NCBI RefSeq assembly: GCF_001665295.1
Contig: NZ_LZSE01000007.1
Coordinates: 1-64,000, forward strand
DNA: 64,000 nucleotides
Origin: Mycobacterium sp. 1554424.7
GTDB lineage: Bacteria > Actinomycetota > Actinomycetes > Mycobacteriales > Mycobacteriaceae
Reading direction: 5' to 3'
Shown piece by piece: positions 1-8,653 of this stretch (the stretch's first letter is position 1; every line of letters begins with the position of its first letter). The position numbers were made by a program, and so were the translations under genes. The notes beneath the pieces were generated by a model. It made no database searches, was not told the origin of the DNA, and saw nothing but the letters and a program-made list of their open reading frames with translations.

Positions 1-171
1 CGCCGCGTCGAGCCGGCCGCCGCCCGCCGACGTCGCGGGTGTGTTTGTGGTCACGCCAGCGGTATCCGCCCGCCCGGAGCAGTGTCGCGCCCGGCACACG
101 TCCGTAGACTTCACCTCACAAGACGGCGACGTGCGCCTCCCGGGCGGGCGGCGCATTGGTTTCGGGGGAAC
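1..171 (+). other. Left edge, possible C-terminus of an upstream gene
   Basis: A frame open from base 2 runs to a TGA at 173-175, so its stop would overlap the ATG at 172 as ATGA. Its third codon positions are GC-rich, which suits coding DNA, but I recognise nothing in the 57 residues and GC-rich DNA often stays open by chance. It may be the end of a gene cut by the window edge. Confidence 0.2.
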
Positions 172-1080
172 ATGACGAATATGGCTGAGGTCCAGCGTGG
201 CCCGACGAAGACGCGGACGCGCTCCGAGGACATCCGAGCGCACTACGACGTCTCCGACGACTTCTTCTCGCTCTTCCAGGATCCCAGCCGTACATATAGC
301 TGCGCGTACTTCGAGCCGCCGGATCTCACCTTCGAAGAAGCTCAGTTCGCCAAGATCGACCTGAACTTGGACATGTTGGACCTGAGGCCGGGGATGACGC
401 TCCTGGACATCGGCTGCGGCTGGGGCACCACGATGAAACGCGCCGTCGAAAGATTCGATGTAAACGTCATCGGCTTAACGCTTTCTGACAATCAGCATGC
501 CCGCTGCGAGCAGGTCATCAGCGTCATCGATAGCGGTCGGTCGCGCGAGGTTCGATTGCAGAACTGGGAAGACTTTTTCGAGCCCGTCGACCGGATCGTT
601 TCGATTGAGGCCTTCGAGCATTTCGGGCACGAGAACTACGACGACTTCTTCAAGCGGTGCTTCGACATCATGCCCGATGACGGCCGGATGACGGTCCAGA
701 GCAACGTCAGTTACCACCCTTACGAGCTGGCCGCCCGCGGCAAGAAGCTGACATTTGAGACGATGCGGTTCATTAAGTTCATGATCACCGAAATCTTCCC
801 TGGTGCGCGGCTCCCGTCGAGGTCGATGATGGTCGAACGGGCCGAAAGGGCCGGCTTCGTTGTACCAGAACCGATTTCGTTGCGCCCGCACTACGTCAAG
901 ACGCTGCAGCTCTGGGGTGACGCGCTAGAGTCCAACCGGGACAAGGCTGTCGAGGCGACCTCCGAGGAGGTCTACAGCCGGTACATGAAGTACCTGCGCG
1001 GTTGCGAACAGTACTTCTCCGAGGAGATGCTGGACTGCCTCGTGGTGAGCCACCTGAAGCCGGGGGCTGTCAAGTCATAA
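172..1080 (+). CDS. mmaA4: Cyclopropane/methoxy mycolic acid synthase, MmaA4-like methyltransferase
   Basis: A 302-residue SAM-dependent methyltransferase of the mycolic acid synthase family, which modifies the meromycolate chain during cell-wall lipid synthesis. The SAM-binding loop LLDIGCGWG is at about 77-85. The family signature [11 protein letters not shown] at about 146-156 carries the glutamate of the bicarbonate site. The N-terminal HYDVSDDFF segment and the C-terminal RYMKYLRGC segment are also typical. From memory the whole protein follows MmaA4 (Hma, hydroxymycolate synthase, about 301 residues) more closely than CmaA or PcaA, but paralogues differ at few positions, so hydroxylating specificity is inference. 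The start at 172 has GGGGGA just upstream; ATG 181 is an alternative. The next gene on the same strand is 340 bases away, so it looks monocistronic. Confidence 0.85.
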   Translation: MTNMAEVQRGPTKTRTRSEDIRAHYDVSDDFFSLFQDPSRTYSCAYFEPPDLTFEEAQFAKIDLNLDMLDLRPGMTLLDIGCGWGTTMKRAVERFDVNVIGLTLSDNQHARCEQVISVIDSGRSREVRLQNWEDFFEPVDRIVSIEAFEHFGHENYDDFFKRCFDIMPDDGRMTVQSNVSYHPYELAARGKKLTFETMRFIKFMITEIFPGARLPSRSMMVERAERAGFVVPEPISLRPHYVKTLQLWGDALESNRDKAVEATSEEVYSRYMKYLRGCEQYFSEEMLDCLVVSHLKPGAVKS

Positions 1081-1422
1081 AGAATGCCTGATCGGCAAAG
1101 TCACCGAACCTACCCAGTGCACGCAAATGCGGTATGAGCGGCCGTTGGTAACGGTCGCAGCCGTGCAGCGATGAGTTTTAGCGACTCGTCGCCTCGGTAT
1201 TGGCGAACCGCAGACGGTAGAAAGCCGTCGGGCCGGACGCTCGCTCTTCACGTACTCCAGTGATCGCGCTCGTCGGAAGGAACAACATGCCCGAACCGAA
1301 GCAGAACGACCGCGGTGATGCAGGAGGTGCGCCAGACAGAGAACCACCCGGCCTCGTCCACCTGCCGGCCTGAAGTCAGTCGCCGCGTTGACAGCCATAC
1401 ACGAATTGAAGGGAGGCATCCG
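1081..1422. other. Intergenic region, 342 bases
   Basis: No gene with family support lies here. It contains one short candidate reading frame at 1287-1373, listed separately. I saw no convincing terminator after the mycolate gene. Confidence 0.5.
1287..1373 (+). CDS. Candidate 28-residue small protein
   Basis: An ATG preceded by GGAAGGA with a five-base gap opens a 28-codon frame ending TGA at 1371-1373. The product is hydrophilic and rich in proline, aspartate and glycine, with no membrane segment. Only the ribosome-binding site supports it. It sits 49 bases before the next gene and could be a leader peptide or noise. Confidence 0.3.
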   Translation: MPEPKQNDRGDAGGAPDREPPGLVHLPA

Positions 1423-2040
1423 GTGGCCAGCACATGGAAGTTGATAGAAATCGAGCGCACGCGACTCGCCGAGGCGCTCGGCGGGCTGACTGCGCAGGAA
1501 TGGCAGAAGCCGTCGCTGGTCGCTGGCTGGGACAACCACCTCACCCTCGCCCACGTCGTGGGCAGCGCCCAGGTCAACTTCCGCAAGGCGATCGTCGGCC
1601 TGGTCTCGCATGGCTTCAGTTTCTCCAAGATGGTGGCCGACTTAAACCAGCAGACGGCCGAGGTCAGCTCGCCGGAGCTGGTGGCCAAGCTGCGCGAGCT
1701 GTCGACAGCCCGCGATCGGCCGCCGGGGCCCGTCGCCGCCCAGCTGCTCGAGGTGGTCGTGCACGGCGAGGACATCGTCTTTCCGCTGGGGCGCAAGGTC
1801 GAGCACGACCACATGGCACTGATCGCCGCGGCCGAATACGCCAAGAACGAGCAGACGTTCGTCGGGGTCCGCAAGCGCATCGCCGGCCTGCGCGCGCGGG
1901 CGACCGACCTCGACTGGTCCACCGGGGCGGGGCCCGAGGTGTCCGGACCGATGGTCGCGCTGCTGCTGGCCATCTGCGGGCGCAAGGCGGCCCTTGACGC
2001 GCTGACCGGCGACGGGGTCGAGATCCTGCGCAGCCGCTGA
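1423..2040 (+). CDS. Mycothiol-dependent maleylpyruvate isomerase-fold protein
   Basis: A 205-residue protein resembling the MDMPI/DinB-like metal-binding domain family, in which a four-helix bundle binds a divalent metal and often uses mycothiol. The N-terminal helix with IERTRLAEAL, the GWDNHLTLAHVVG segment with a histidine at the usual ligand site, and the HGEDI segment fit. The substrate cannot be told. GTG at 1423 is chosen as the start because GGGAGG lies six bases before it; an in-frame codon at 1315 would add a tail unlike the family. It is isolated between a mycolate gene and a convergent SRPBCC gene. Confidence 0.7.
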   Translation: MASTWKLIEIERTRLAEALGGLTAQEWQKPSLVAGWDNHLTLAHVVGSAQVNFRKAIVGLVSHGFSFSKMVADLNQQTAEVSSPELVAKLRELSTARDRPPGPVAAQLLEVVVHGEDIVFPLGRKVEHDHMALIAAAEYAKNEQTFVGVRKRIAGLRARATDLDWSTGAGPEVSGPMVALLLAICGRKAALDALTGDGVEILRSR

Positions 2041-2065
2041 TTCCCCCACCAACGACGCGGTGCCG

Positions 2066-2488
2066 CTATCCCTCGACGGTCCTCTTCAGGCCGGACAGCA
2101 TCGAATTCCAGTTCGCCTCTGCTCGGCTGGCTTCTTCTTGGCTGGAGTTGTTGTCCTGCGACAGCTTTACGCTGGTGCCTGAATTCGTGGATCTCAGTTC
2201 GTAGGTCAGCGTGTGGTAGTTCTCGGGCTTGTCCGGCAGGCCCGTCATTGGGCTGAAGTGCGTGATCCGCAGCAGGTGCGGCTCCTGCACGTCGATAACC
2301 GACCCCTTGTCCTCGTAGGCCTTTCCATCGTATTCGCCCGACCAGGTGATGGAACTGCCCGGTTTCCAGTCGGTCTTCACGCGTGTCCCGAAGAAGTACT
2401 TTTCCACGATGTCCGGATCGGTCAGCGCCTGCCACACCCGCTCAACAGATGCGTTGATGCCGATCTCTGCGGTGGCTGTGAACGTCAT
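2066..2488 (-). CDS. SRPBCC / AHSA1-like domain protein
   Basis: A 140-residue single-domain protein of the START-like superfamily. Visible features are the opening strand with ASVERVWQALTD, the YFFGTRVKTDW segment, and the C-terminal helix ending NWNSMLSGLKRTVEG, all typical of AHSA1-like proteins, which bind hydrophobic ligands. A strong site, GAGGAGG, precedes the ATG. It is divergent from a MarR regulator and a 25-bp palindrome lies between them, so it is probably that regulator's target. In actinobacteria AHSA1-like genes are often paired with small HTH regulators; the ligand is unknown. Confidence 0.8.
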   Translation of the reverse strand: MTFTATAEIGINASVERVWQALTDPDIVEKYFFGTRVKTDWKPGSSITWSGEYDGKAYEDKGSVIDVQEPHLLRITHFSPMTGLPDKPENYHTLTYELRSTNSGTSVKLSQDNNSSQEEASRAEANWNSMLSGLKRTVEG

Positions 2489-2506
2489 CGACGAGCCTCC
2501 TCGTTG

Positions 2507-2531
2507 CGATATATGACTGAGTCATATATCG
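2507..2531. promoter_or_regulatory. Perfect inverted repeat, probable MarR operator
   Basis: Two 11-base arms, CGATATATGAC at 2507-2517 and its exact reverse complement at 2521-2531, flank the spacer TGA. It is strikingly AT-rich for this genome. It lies 18 bases before the SRPBCC start and 42 bases before the MarR start, where a repressor could block both promoters. MarR dimers bind palindromes of about this size, so control by the adjacent regulator is likely but inferred. Confidence 0.7.
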
Positions 2532-2573
2532 ACTACCCTGTAATACGAACCGACAAACCGTGCGGCAGGTGCG

Positions 2574-3137
2574 ATGGACAACCATGACGACGAGCAGCTG
2601 ATCAACTGGGTGGCAGTGGCGGCGCTCGCCATCAGCGACGCCATCTACGACTCGCTCGAAGCGTCGACTCGACACGATCGCAGCGCCGCTGTCGCGTTGG
2701 TCGCGTTGGCAGACTTGGCGCACGGGGGGTCCGTTCAGTCGCTGAGCTCGGTGCTGGGCGTCAGTCACTCGGGGTGTGTCCGGATCATGGATCGACTGGC
2801 TCGCGACGGGCTCGTCGACCGCGGGCCCGGCACGGATGGCCGCACACGCTCCCTGGCGCTGACACCCGAAGGACGACGACTTGCGCGCCGGCTGCGTCGC
2901 GCTCGCAATGATGCGGTCGTCGCCGCGCTCAGGCATCTCAGCGGCGAGCAACGGAAGCAGCTTCGCGGGATCGGTCGTGCGGTGGTTGCGACATCGGCGC
3001 GTGACCGCCTCGAACATCGCCGAAGTGGGTGGTCACCGGGCGGCGGTTGGCTGTGTCGGCTATGCGATGCAGCAGCCTGCGGGCGCGACGCCGGCCAGTG
3101 CCCGGCCGCGAACGCGGTGCAACGCCAGGATGCTTGA
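2574..3137 (+). CDS. MarR-family transcriptional regulator with Cys-rich tail
   Basis: A 187-residue winged-helix regulator. The recognition region is SLSSVLGVSHSGCVRIMDRLARDGLV, shown here only by its ends SLSSVLGV and RDGLV, followed by a wing with GTDGRTRSLALTPEG, the classic MarR pattern. Beyond the usual fold the C-terminus carries four cysteines spaced C-x2-C-x4-C-x6-C, beginning at WLCRLC, which could bind metal or sense redox state; I recall similar tails in related actinobacterial proteins. It is divergent from the SRPBCC gene over a perfect palindrome and probably represses it and itself. Inducer unknown. Confidence 0.8.
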   Translation: MDNHDDEQLINWVAVAALAISDAIYDSLEASTRHDRSAAVALVALADLAHGGSVQSLSSVLGVSHSGCVRIMDRLARDGLVDRGPGTDGRTRSLALTPEGRRLARRLRRARNDAVVAALRHLSGEQRKQLRGIGRAVVATSARDRLEHRRSGWSPGGGWLCRLCDAAACGRDAGQCPAANAVQRQDA

Positions 3138-3205
3138 ACACAGCGTGATCGCACCGCGTATCAGATCAAAGATATTTGCAGTTTGATGAACGCCTGATTT
3201 TCCGG

Positions 3206-3814
3206 CTACAGCCCGGATGGTACGACGTTGCCGTTTACCGACACCTCGACCTGGCCGGTCTTCGGGTTGTCCTCGATCTTGCCGTGCTCGAAGTTCGACA
3301 CGAGCAGATCGTCGACGGCGTTCACGTCGCTGGTCGGAAAGCCCAGCGGACCTGCCGAACCGTTAGTGCCGGTGATCGCGGGCACGCCGTTCAGGTCACG
3401 TGGGACGTTCCAGGCCTCCCGGATCTTGCCCGTGGTGATAAACGCGGGGGTGCCGGTCTGGTCGTTCTTCGCGGTGATCACGCCGCCCTGGAACTGCTGG
3501 AATACCAGCCCGCTCGCCCGTTTTCCCGCGTTGTGGTCACCCGTCAGCGGCTTGCCGAGAGCCTTTTTCTGATCCTCGGTTGCCGACGAGTACTTGGCGG
3601 CGATCGGGCCGGTCAGTGTCACCTCGACGTCCCTCTCCCCGATGAGCTTCAGTTCGGTGGGCTGCGCTGGGGTTTTAGACGTCGAGGTGGCGTTCACCCC
3701 GACCTGAGGCGGCGCCGACGCGTCGACGCTCTTGCCATTACTGCAGCCCACAGTAATCAGCGCGACGGCGGCCAGGCCGACGATTGCCGGGTGGCGGGAT
3801 GCGATCGTTCTCAT
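3206..3814 (-). CDS. Lipoprotein with LGFP motif
   Basis: A 202-residue exported lipoprotein. The signal peptide ends in a lipobox, ITVGC, with the lipidated cysteine near residue 24, followed by a Ser/Thr/Pro/Ala linker. The C-terminal part contains GPLGFPTSD, the hallmark of LGFP repeats, which are found in corynebacterial and mycobacterial envelope proteins and are thought to aid cell-wall attachment. GGGGGAGAAGCTC precedes the ATG as a ribosome-binding site. Its neighbour across a 309-base gap is another exported protein. Exact role unknown. Confidence 0.75.
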   Translation of the reverse strand: MRTIASRHPAIVGLAAVALITVGCSNGKSVDASAPPQVGVNATSTSKTPAQPTELKLIGERDVEVTLTGPIAAKYSSATEDQKKALGKPLTGDHNAGKRASGLVFQQFQGGVITAKNDQTGTPAFITTGKIREAWNVPRDLNGVPAITGTNGSAGPLGFPTSDVNAVDDLLVSNFEHGKIEDNPKTGQVEVSVNGNVVPSGL

Positions 3815-4123
3815 GAGCTTCTCCCCCGTGTCTTCCTGTGGTGTGGGTCAAGTTGCGGCTGACCTCCCCGCCCGGCCCGGACCACAACCGAACCGTTCCA
3901 GGGCGCAGGGGTCGCGGTCGTAGCTCCGAACGACCTTACGACGCGGTCATAGCCGGCGAGGCAGAGCCCCTGAGTAGGGATCATCGGTGCTCGATGAAAT
4001 CCACCATGGGCCCGGCGGGCGCCTTCCGTGGCATCAGGTTTGAAAGTCCGTGCGCTGGATAGACCTCACAGACGAATCAGCTGCCGCTCTTCGACAGCTG
4101 ACACCTCACGAAGGGAGCCCGAC
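3815..4123. other. Divergent intergenic region, 309 bases
   Basis: It must hold the promoters of the LGFP lipoprotein (minus) and the DUF1942 protein (plus). CAGCTG occurs twice about 17 bases apart near 4080-4100, but I see no strong operator, RNA or gene. Confidence 0.4.
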
Positions 4124-4579
4124 GTGGCGTTCTCACATATTGCATCGAAGACAACTGCTGTAACAGCCGTGTTGGCGGCGGCCGGACTCCTCGCGGCGAC
4201 ACCGGCATTCGCCGATCCGCAAGTACTGCAATTCGGCCAGATGGCCGAGCTTTCCAGTAATGGCGGCACCATTGACTACACCGTGAGCAATCTGCAGCCC
4301 AGCGGCCATAACGACGGAATTTGGTACTCCGACGTCACGGCCAGAGGTGTGAGCGGTAATGCGACCCCGAACATTGCCGACTTCAACGCCAGGGCGGTCA
4401 ACAGCTCCACGTTCGCGGTGATGAAGGGCAACCAGACCGACGGCCTGCCTGAGGGGCCACTCCCCTTAGGCACCCCGGTTACGGGGCGCATTTACTTCGA
4501 CGTTCGCAACGGTACGAACCCCGACAGTGTCGTCTACCGGGACGCGGGAGGCACGGACAAGGTCGTCTGGAAAGGCTAG
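4124..4579 (+). CDS. Secreted MPT63/DUF1942-family protein
   Basis: A 151-residue secreted protein with a Sec signal peptide ending in the AFA-D region at about residue 29. The mature part has the DUF1942 pattern: a strand with DYTVSNL, ADFNARAVNSSTFAV in the middle and TGRIYFDVRNG near the end, matching the layout of the immunogenic MPT63/MPB63 beta-sandwich. No enzymatic residues are known for this family. GTG at 4124 is preceded by AAGGGAG; upstream in-frame codons would spoil the signal peptide. It appears monocistronic. Confidence 0.85.
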   Translation: MAFSHIASKTTAVTAVLAAAGLLAATPAFADPQVLQFGQMAELSSNGGTIDYTVSNLQPSGHNDGIWYSDVTARGVSGNATPNIADFNARAVNSSTFAVMKGNQTDGLPEGPLPLGTPVTGRIYFDVRNGTNPDSVVYRDAGGTDKVVWKG

Positions 4580-4839
4580 CCACTCAACTCGCGCACCTTG
4601 CTTCATCGGTGAACACACACGAATCGAATATGCAGCATTGCCAGTAAATCTCGCCGTGTTCGTGAGATGAATCAGCGCTCATCCCAAGCACTGCTTCCAC
4701 GCTCTGTCGGACATGCGGTCGAAAGTGTTTGGTAGATCCGTAAGGTTTCCTGACGATTGCACGGACTCTGCTGCCAGGACTTGTTGCTAGCGACCGTGCC
4801 ATACTCCGCCGGTGTCGCCAGATCAGGCCGACGTAGCTG

Positions 4840-5085
4840 CTAGCCCATTGTCAAGATCGCGCCCGCGGCGACGGCCATCACCGCCACGAGGGCTACCAAG
4901 ATCACCGTGATCGCCGCGCGCACGATCTCTTCTTCCGTGGGTCGCCAGCGCGGCTTGAATTCGGCGAAAGCGGTGTCCCCCAGCCACGCCATCGCGTTGA
5001 CTCTTGCGACCGCCGAAGTGAGATCGTGGTGCGCGTCGGCCGCGTCTTTCTCGACCGGCTCGTGCGCGGCGATTGCGATCGTCAT
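4840..5085 (-). CDS. Small single-pass membrane protein, hypothetical
   Basis: An 81-residue protein with a soluble N-terminal half rich in alanine, aspartate and histidine, and a C-terminal hydrophobic helix at about 57-78. A strong GGGGGG site stands eight bases before the ATG. Roughly 55 residues would face one side, with an RWRPTEEE segment before the helix. I recognise no family. It lies just downstream of a c-di-GMP gene on the same strand but 335 bases away, so probably not in that operon. Confidence 0.6.
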   Translation of the reverse strand: MTIAIAAHEPVEKDAADAHHDLTSAVARVNAMAWLGDTAFAEFKPRWRPTEEEIVRAAITVILVALVAVMAVAAGAILTMG

Positions 5086-5420
5086 ATCAGCCCCCCAGGC
5101 TCGCGGACGCCATCAGCGTGATTGGCTCGAGAGCTTCACACTTCTCGTAATCGAATGATAAGAATGCGCAAATCACGATTGCGGTAACGATCCTTAACGG
5201 TCACAGCACAGAGTTGTGGAGGCGCTGAAAGCGGCCGGAGGCCGCGTCGTGATCTTGCCGACGAGTGAAGCAGCCGTTCGGTCTGCCTGGTCTTGGATAT
5301 CGTCAATGGATGCCAGTAGGCAAGCCGACGCACAGATCGGTTGCGGCACAAACGGATTGAATATGCAGTGTTGTCGGCAACAGGTACACGAGTTCCGGCG
5401 GATCGAGCCGCCCGCGACGC
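5086..5420. other. Intergenic region, 335 bases
   Basis: It separates the small membrane protein from the GGDEF-EAL gene. A weak frame at 5216-5446 on the plus strand begins with a plausible GTG but has no ribosome-binding site and runs into the 3' end of the GGDEF-EAL gene. I do not call it. Confidence 0.4.
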
Positions 5421-7724
5421 TCACCTCCTCATGGAAGATGAGATGATGTCGGTTAGCGCGGACGCTGCCCCGAACAGGTGGCCCTGTGCCAATCCGCAGC
5501 CCGCCATGAAGACAGTCTCCGCCTGCTCATCGGTTTCGATCCCTTCCGCGATCACCTTGAGCCCCAGCGCTTCGCATAAGCCGATGACCGACCGGTACAG
5601 CGTGAGGTTTCGTACCGGCTGGACGCCCGCCGCCAGGCCACGGTCGAGCTTGACGATTTGCACCGGTAGCTCGTGCAGGTAGGTCAGGGAGTTGAAACCC
5701 GTACCGAAATCGTCCAAGGCCACCCCGACGCCTAGTTCGTTCAACCGTCTGATGGCGGCCGCTCCCTCGGCGAGATCGACGATCGGGACCGTTTCGGTGA
5801 TCTCGAGGACGAGACGATGCGGCGACAACCCATGCCGTGCGAGCGTGCGGCTGACGGCACGTTCGAAATCAACGCTGCCGAGTCGCGCGGCACCGATGTT
5901 CACATGAAGGTCCAGATCGAGTCCCGCGCCTTGGATCTGCGCGCAGGCCCGATCGAGCACCAGGGCGTCGAGTTGTGCCCCCATGCCATTGGCTTCGGCA
6001 CGCGAGACGAAGGTCTGGGGAGGAATCTTTACCCCGCTGGGCGTCGTCCACCGCGCAAGTGCCTCGACCGCGACCGGCGTGCCGTCTGGCAGGGCCACCA
6101 CGGGCTGATACTTGAGCTGAAAGCCGTGCGGGATAGCGCCATTCGCGTGTCGCAGCGCTGTCGCAAAGTCCTCCGAACCACTGAATGCCGGGCGGTACAC
6201 CACGGCAGTGTCTTTGCCCAGCCGCTTTCCGGTGTACATCGAGATGTCGGCATTCCGGAGGAGATCGTCCGAAGTCTTAGGGCGGTCGTCGTAGCCGGGA
6301 CTCACCAGGCCCATGCTCGCACGCACCCGCACCGATGTCCCATGCACCGAGAACGGACTTCGCAGAGCCGCCCGGAGCTGGTCGGCAACCAACTCCGGTT
6401 GGTCGACAGCACCGGCAGTGAGGATGGCGAACTCGTCTCCCCCGATCCGCGCCAGCGTGTCGGACTGGCCGAGGCAATCTTGCAGACGCGCACTGATCGC
6501 GCGCAACAGCTCGTCGCCGGCCGCATGCCCGAAGCGGTCATTGACTTCTTTGAAGTCATCGATGTCGACGAAGATCAAGACGAACGGGCCGCTGCCGATG
6601 GCTTCGTCCAGCCGTTCGGCCAACAGCAATCGATTCGGTAGGCCGGTCAGTGCATCGTGGTGGGCCTGATAGGCCAGCCGGCGCTTGGCGGCGACAAGCT
6701 GTGCGGTCAGCATGCGCTGCACCTGCATAGCCACTAGGTAGCGGGTCCCGACAAGCAACGCCATCGCCAAGTAGGTGCTAGCGAAGAGCGGGTCGATCCC
6801 TCGTCCAATTAGCACTTGAAACGTGAGTAGGGCCGTGCTGCCCATGAACCCCGCATAGGGCAGCGTCAGGCGCGCCCAGTTTGTTGGCTGTTCGTCGTCG
6901 TCAGGGCGGGGCCGCGGAGGCAGGACGAGCAGGCTCCATGTGATCAACAGCGGAGCGAGGATGAATCCGACGCCGGCCCACAGATCTAGCGTCGTCACAC
7001 CGACGCTCCGCAGGTAGGCGAGCAGCCTGTCAGAGGAGACGAGGCTGATCACCGCGGCAGCAACGAGCATGTAGTTCTCTCTGCCCGGCCGGTACGGCGG
7101 GTACCACATCGCAATGAGGACCGCGCCTACCACCGCGATGAGCTCCACGGCGGCGATCCCCCAAACGACCGCCGTGTTGGTCGACCGCGGCAGCGCGGCG
7201 CCGTCCATGGCGCCCAACCGGGCGACGTACACCAGGTGGCAGAACGCTAATGCGCTCACTAGTCCGTCGAGAACAGTCGTGACGACCCCCGGCCACATAC
7301 GCACCGGGGTGCGGACGTCGTGATCATGGCCCGCTCGCACCAGCAGGAGCATCGCGACGACGAACAACAGTCCGGCAACAAAGTAGGCGACGACGGCAGA
7401 CTCCGGCGCTGTTCCGCCGGAGTGGGCGGCGCCGCCTAGTTGCGAGAGAGATTCGGCGCTCAGAAACGTGGCTATCGCGGTCAGAAGGACTACTCGCCAC
7501 CACCGTGGGGGGCCTGTCACCCGCGCGACGACGGCAAGCCCAACGACTAATGCGCCCATACACAGCGTTGCTTCGAGGACGAACTGCACGCGTTCCGCGA
7601 TCGCCACTCCCCACGGGGCGAGCGCATTCGACACTGCCGCAGCGACGGCGACGGCAGATAGTCCCAATTGCAAGCGACGGCTCTGAAACGACAACGCTTC
7701 CCCTTCGACCCGCGGCGTTGACAT
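5421..7724 (-). CDS. Membrane GGDEF-EAL bifunctional cyclic-di-GMP protein
   Basis: A 767-residue enzyme predicted to make and break cyclic-di-GMP. About nine hydrophobic helices fill residues 15-335. The GGDEF domain (about 350-510) has an intact GGDEF at 428-432. The inhibitory-site position reads GQSD instead of RxxD, so product inhibition is doubtful. The EAL domain (about 525-760) keeps EAL at 554-556, the metal-binding N609, E641 and the DD of DDFGTG at 671-672, K692 and the AEGIE motif near 726-730, so phosphodiesterase activity is expected. Which activity dominates cannot be told. The membrane half is not a sensor type I can name. Two further c-di-GMP genes follow on the same strand at 8654-11189. 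Confidence 0.9.
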   Translation of the reverse strand: MSTPRVEGEALSFQSRRLQLGLSAVAVAAAVSNALAPWGVAIAERVQFVLEATLCMGALVVGLAVVARVTGPPRWWRVVLLTAIATFLSAESLSQLGGAAHSGGTAPESAVVAYFVAGLLFVVAMLLLVRAGHDHDVRTPVRMWPGVVTTVLDGLVSALAFCHLVYVARLGAMDGAALPRSTNTAVVWGIAAVELIAVVGAVLIAMWYPPYRPGRENYMLVAAAVISLVSSDRLLAYLRSVGVTTLDLWAGVGFILAPLLITWSLLVLPPRPRPDDDEQPTNWARLTLPYAGFMGSTALLTFQVLIGRGIDPLFASTYLAMALLVGTRYLVAMQVQRMLTAQLVAAKRRLAYQAHHDALTGLPNRLLLAERLDEAIGSGPFVLIFVDIDDFKEVNDRFGHAAGDELLRAISARLQDCLGQSDTLARIGGDEFAILTAGAVDQPELVADQLRAALRSPFSVHGTSVRVRASMGLVSPGYDDRPKTSDDLLRNADISMYTGKRLGKDTAVVYRPAFSGSEDFATALRHANGAIPHGFQLKYQPVVALPDGTPVAVEALARWTTPSGVKIPPQTFVSRAEANGMGAQLDALVLDRACAQIQGAGLDLDLHVNIGAARLGSVDFERAVSRTLARHGLSPHRLVLEITETVPIVDLAEGAAAIRRLNELGVGVALDDFGTGFNSLTYLHELPVQIVKLDRGLAAGVQPVRNLTLYRSVIGLCEALGLKVIAEGIETDEQAETVFMAGCGLAQGHLFGAASALTDIISSSMRR

Positions 7725-7893
7725 TCAATACTGGCAGAACTGGTTGCACCCTGGACCGTTATCGGTTACCGAGCCAATCCCGACGTTCAATCGCGAGACG
7801 TCCGGAAACCCATTCTTCGTTCGCGAACTGTGCCCCATGCTCGCCGGTTCGTCGCCGGCGGCAGCCACATCAAGGGAGTAGCGTCCTGCGATT

Positions 7894-8649
7894 GTGCAGC
7901 TCGCTCTGACACCCGACGGCAAGTGGGATATCGCCACGCCCGACCTGGTGTCGGCGGCGAGCGCGGCGGGGTTCAACGCAGTGGGGATCAACGCCGAGCG
8001 GGTGGACGCGGCCGCCGTCGAGGCGTATGCCGCAGCCGGCGTGCGGTGTCACGAATTGCTCGCCTTCATCGTCGGCGACGACGAATCCGCCACCATGGCA
8101 AGTGCCGAGCAGTTGGCCGACCGTGCGCGGACTATTGGCGCGGACTGGGTGCTGACCGTATTCACCGACAAGGTGCCGGCCGAGCGAATCCAACGCTGCG
8201 CCAGGCTCTTCGACGATGCCGGTGCTGGTATTGCGGTGGAATACACGCCGCTGGGCGCAATTCCGACGATCAGCGACGGCATGGAGTACGTGCGGGCCGC
8301 GGACAAGACGGCGCGCGCCGGGCTGTTGATTGACTCGTGGCACTTCTGCTTCAGCTCCAACACGTGGGAGGACCTGGCGGCGGTGCCGCTGGACGACATC
8401 GCCTACGTGCAGTTCGCCGACGCGCTGGAACCGGAGCATCGAGACCGGATGATCCGCGAAAGCCTGCACCGCCGCGCCCTGCCCGGCGACGGTGTTCTCG
8501 AGTTAACCCGTTTCGCGGCAACGCTGCTGGACCGCGGGTGGGACGGCACGGTCAGCGTCGAGGTGCTCAGCGCGCAACTGCGCGACCTTCCCGTCGACGA
8601 GCTGATCGGACGCTTGTACACCACGACCGCCGCGTACTGGGGCTGTTGA
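7894..8649 (+). CDS. Sugar phosphate isomerase/epimerase-like TIM barrel
   Basis: A 251-residue protein of the xylose isomerase-like TIM-barrel superfamily (AP endonuclease family 2 fold), which usually binds a divalent metal. Candidate ligands are the glutamate in VEYTPLG, the aspartate and histidine in LIDSWHFCF, and the glutamate in VSVEVLS near the end. Substrate unknown. The start is GTG 7894; TAGCGT nine bases before it could be the -10 of a nearly leaderless transcript, and AAGGGAG at 7872-7878 is rather far for ribosome binding. It is opposite to the c-di-GMP genes, and I see no functional link. Confidence 0.8.
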   Translation: MQLALTPDGKWDIATPDLVSAASAAGFNAVGINAERVDAAAVEAYAAAGVRCHELLAFIVGDDESATMASAEQLADRARTIGADWVLTVFTDKVPAERIQRCARLFDDAGAGIAVEYTPLGAIPTISDGMEYVRAADKTARAGLLIDSWHFCFSSNTWEDLAAVPLDDIAYVQFADALEPEHRDRMIRESLHRRALPGDGVLELTRFAATLLDRGWDGTVSVEVLSAQLRDLPVDELIGRLYTTTAAYWGC

Positions 8650-8653
8650 CGGC

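Noticed and set aside
4621-5385. GAATATGCAG occurring at about 4625 and 5358 with loosely similar flanks
   Set aside because: Only ten bases match exactly; no boundary, inverted ends or coding logic, so probably chance.
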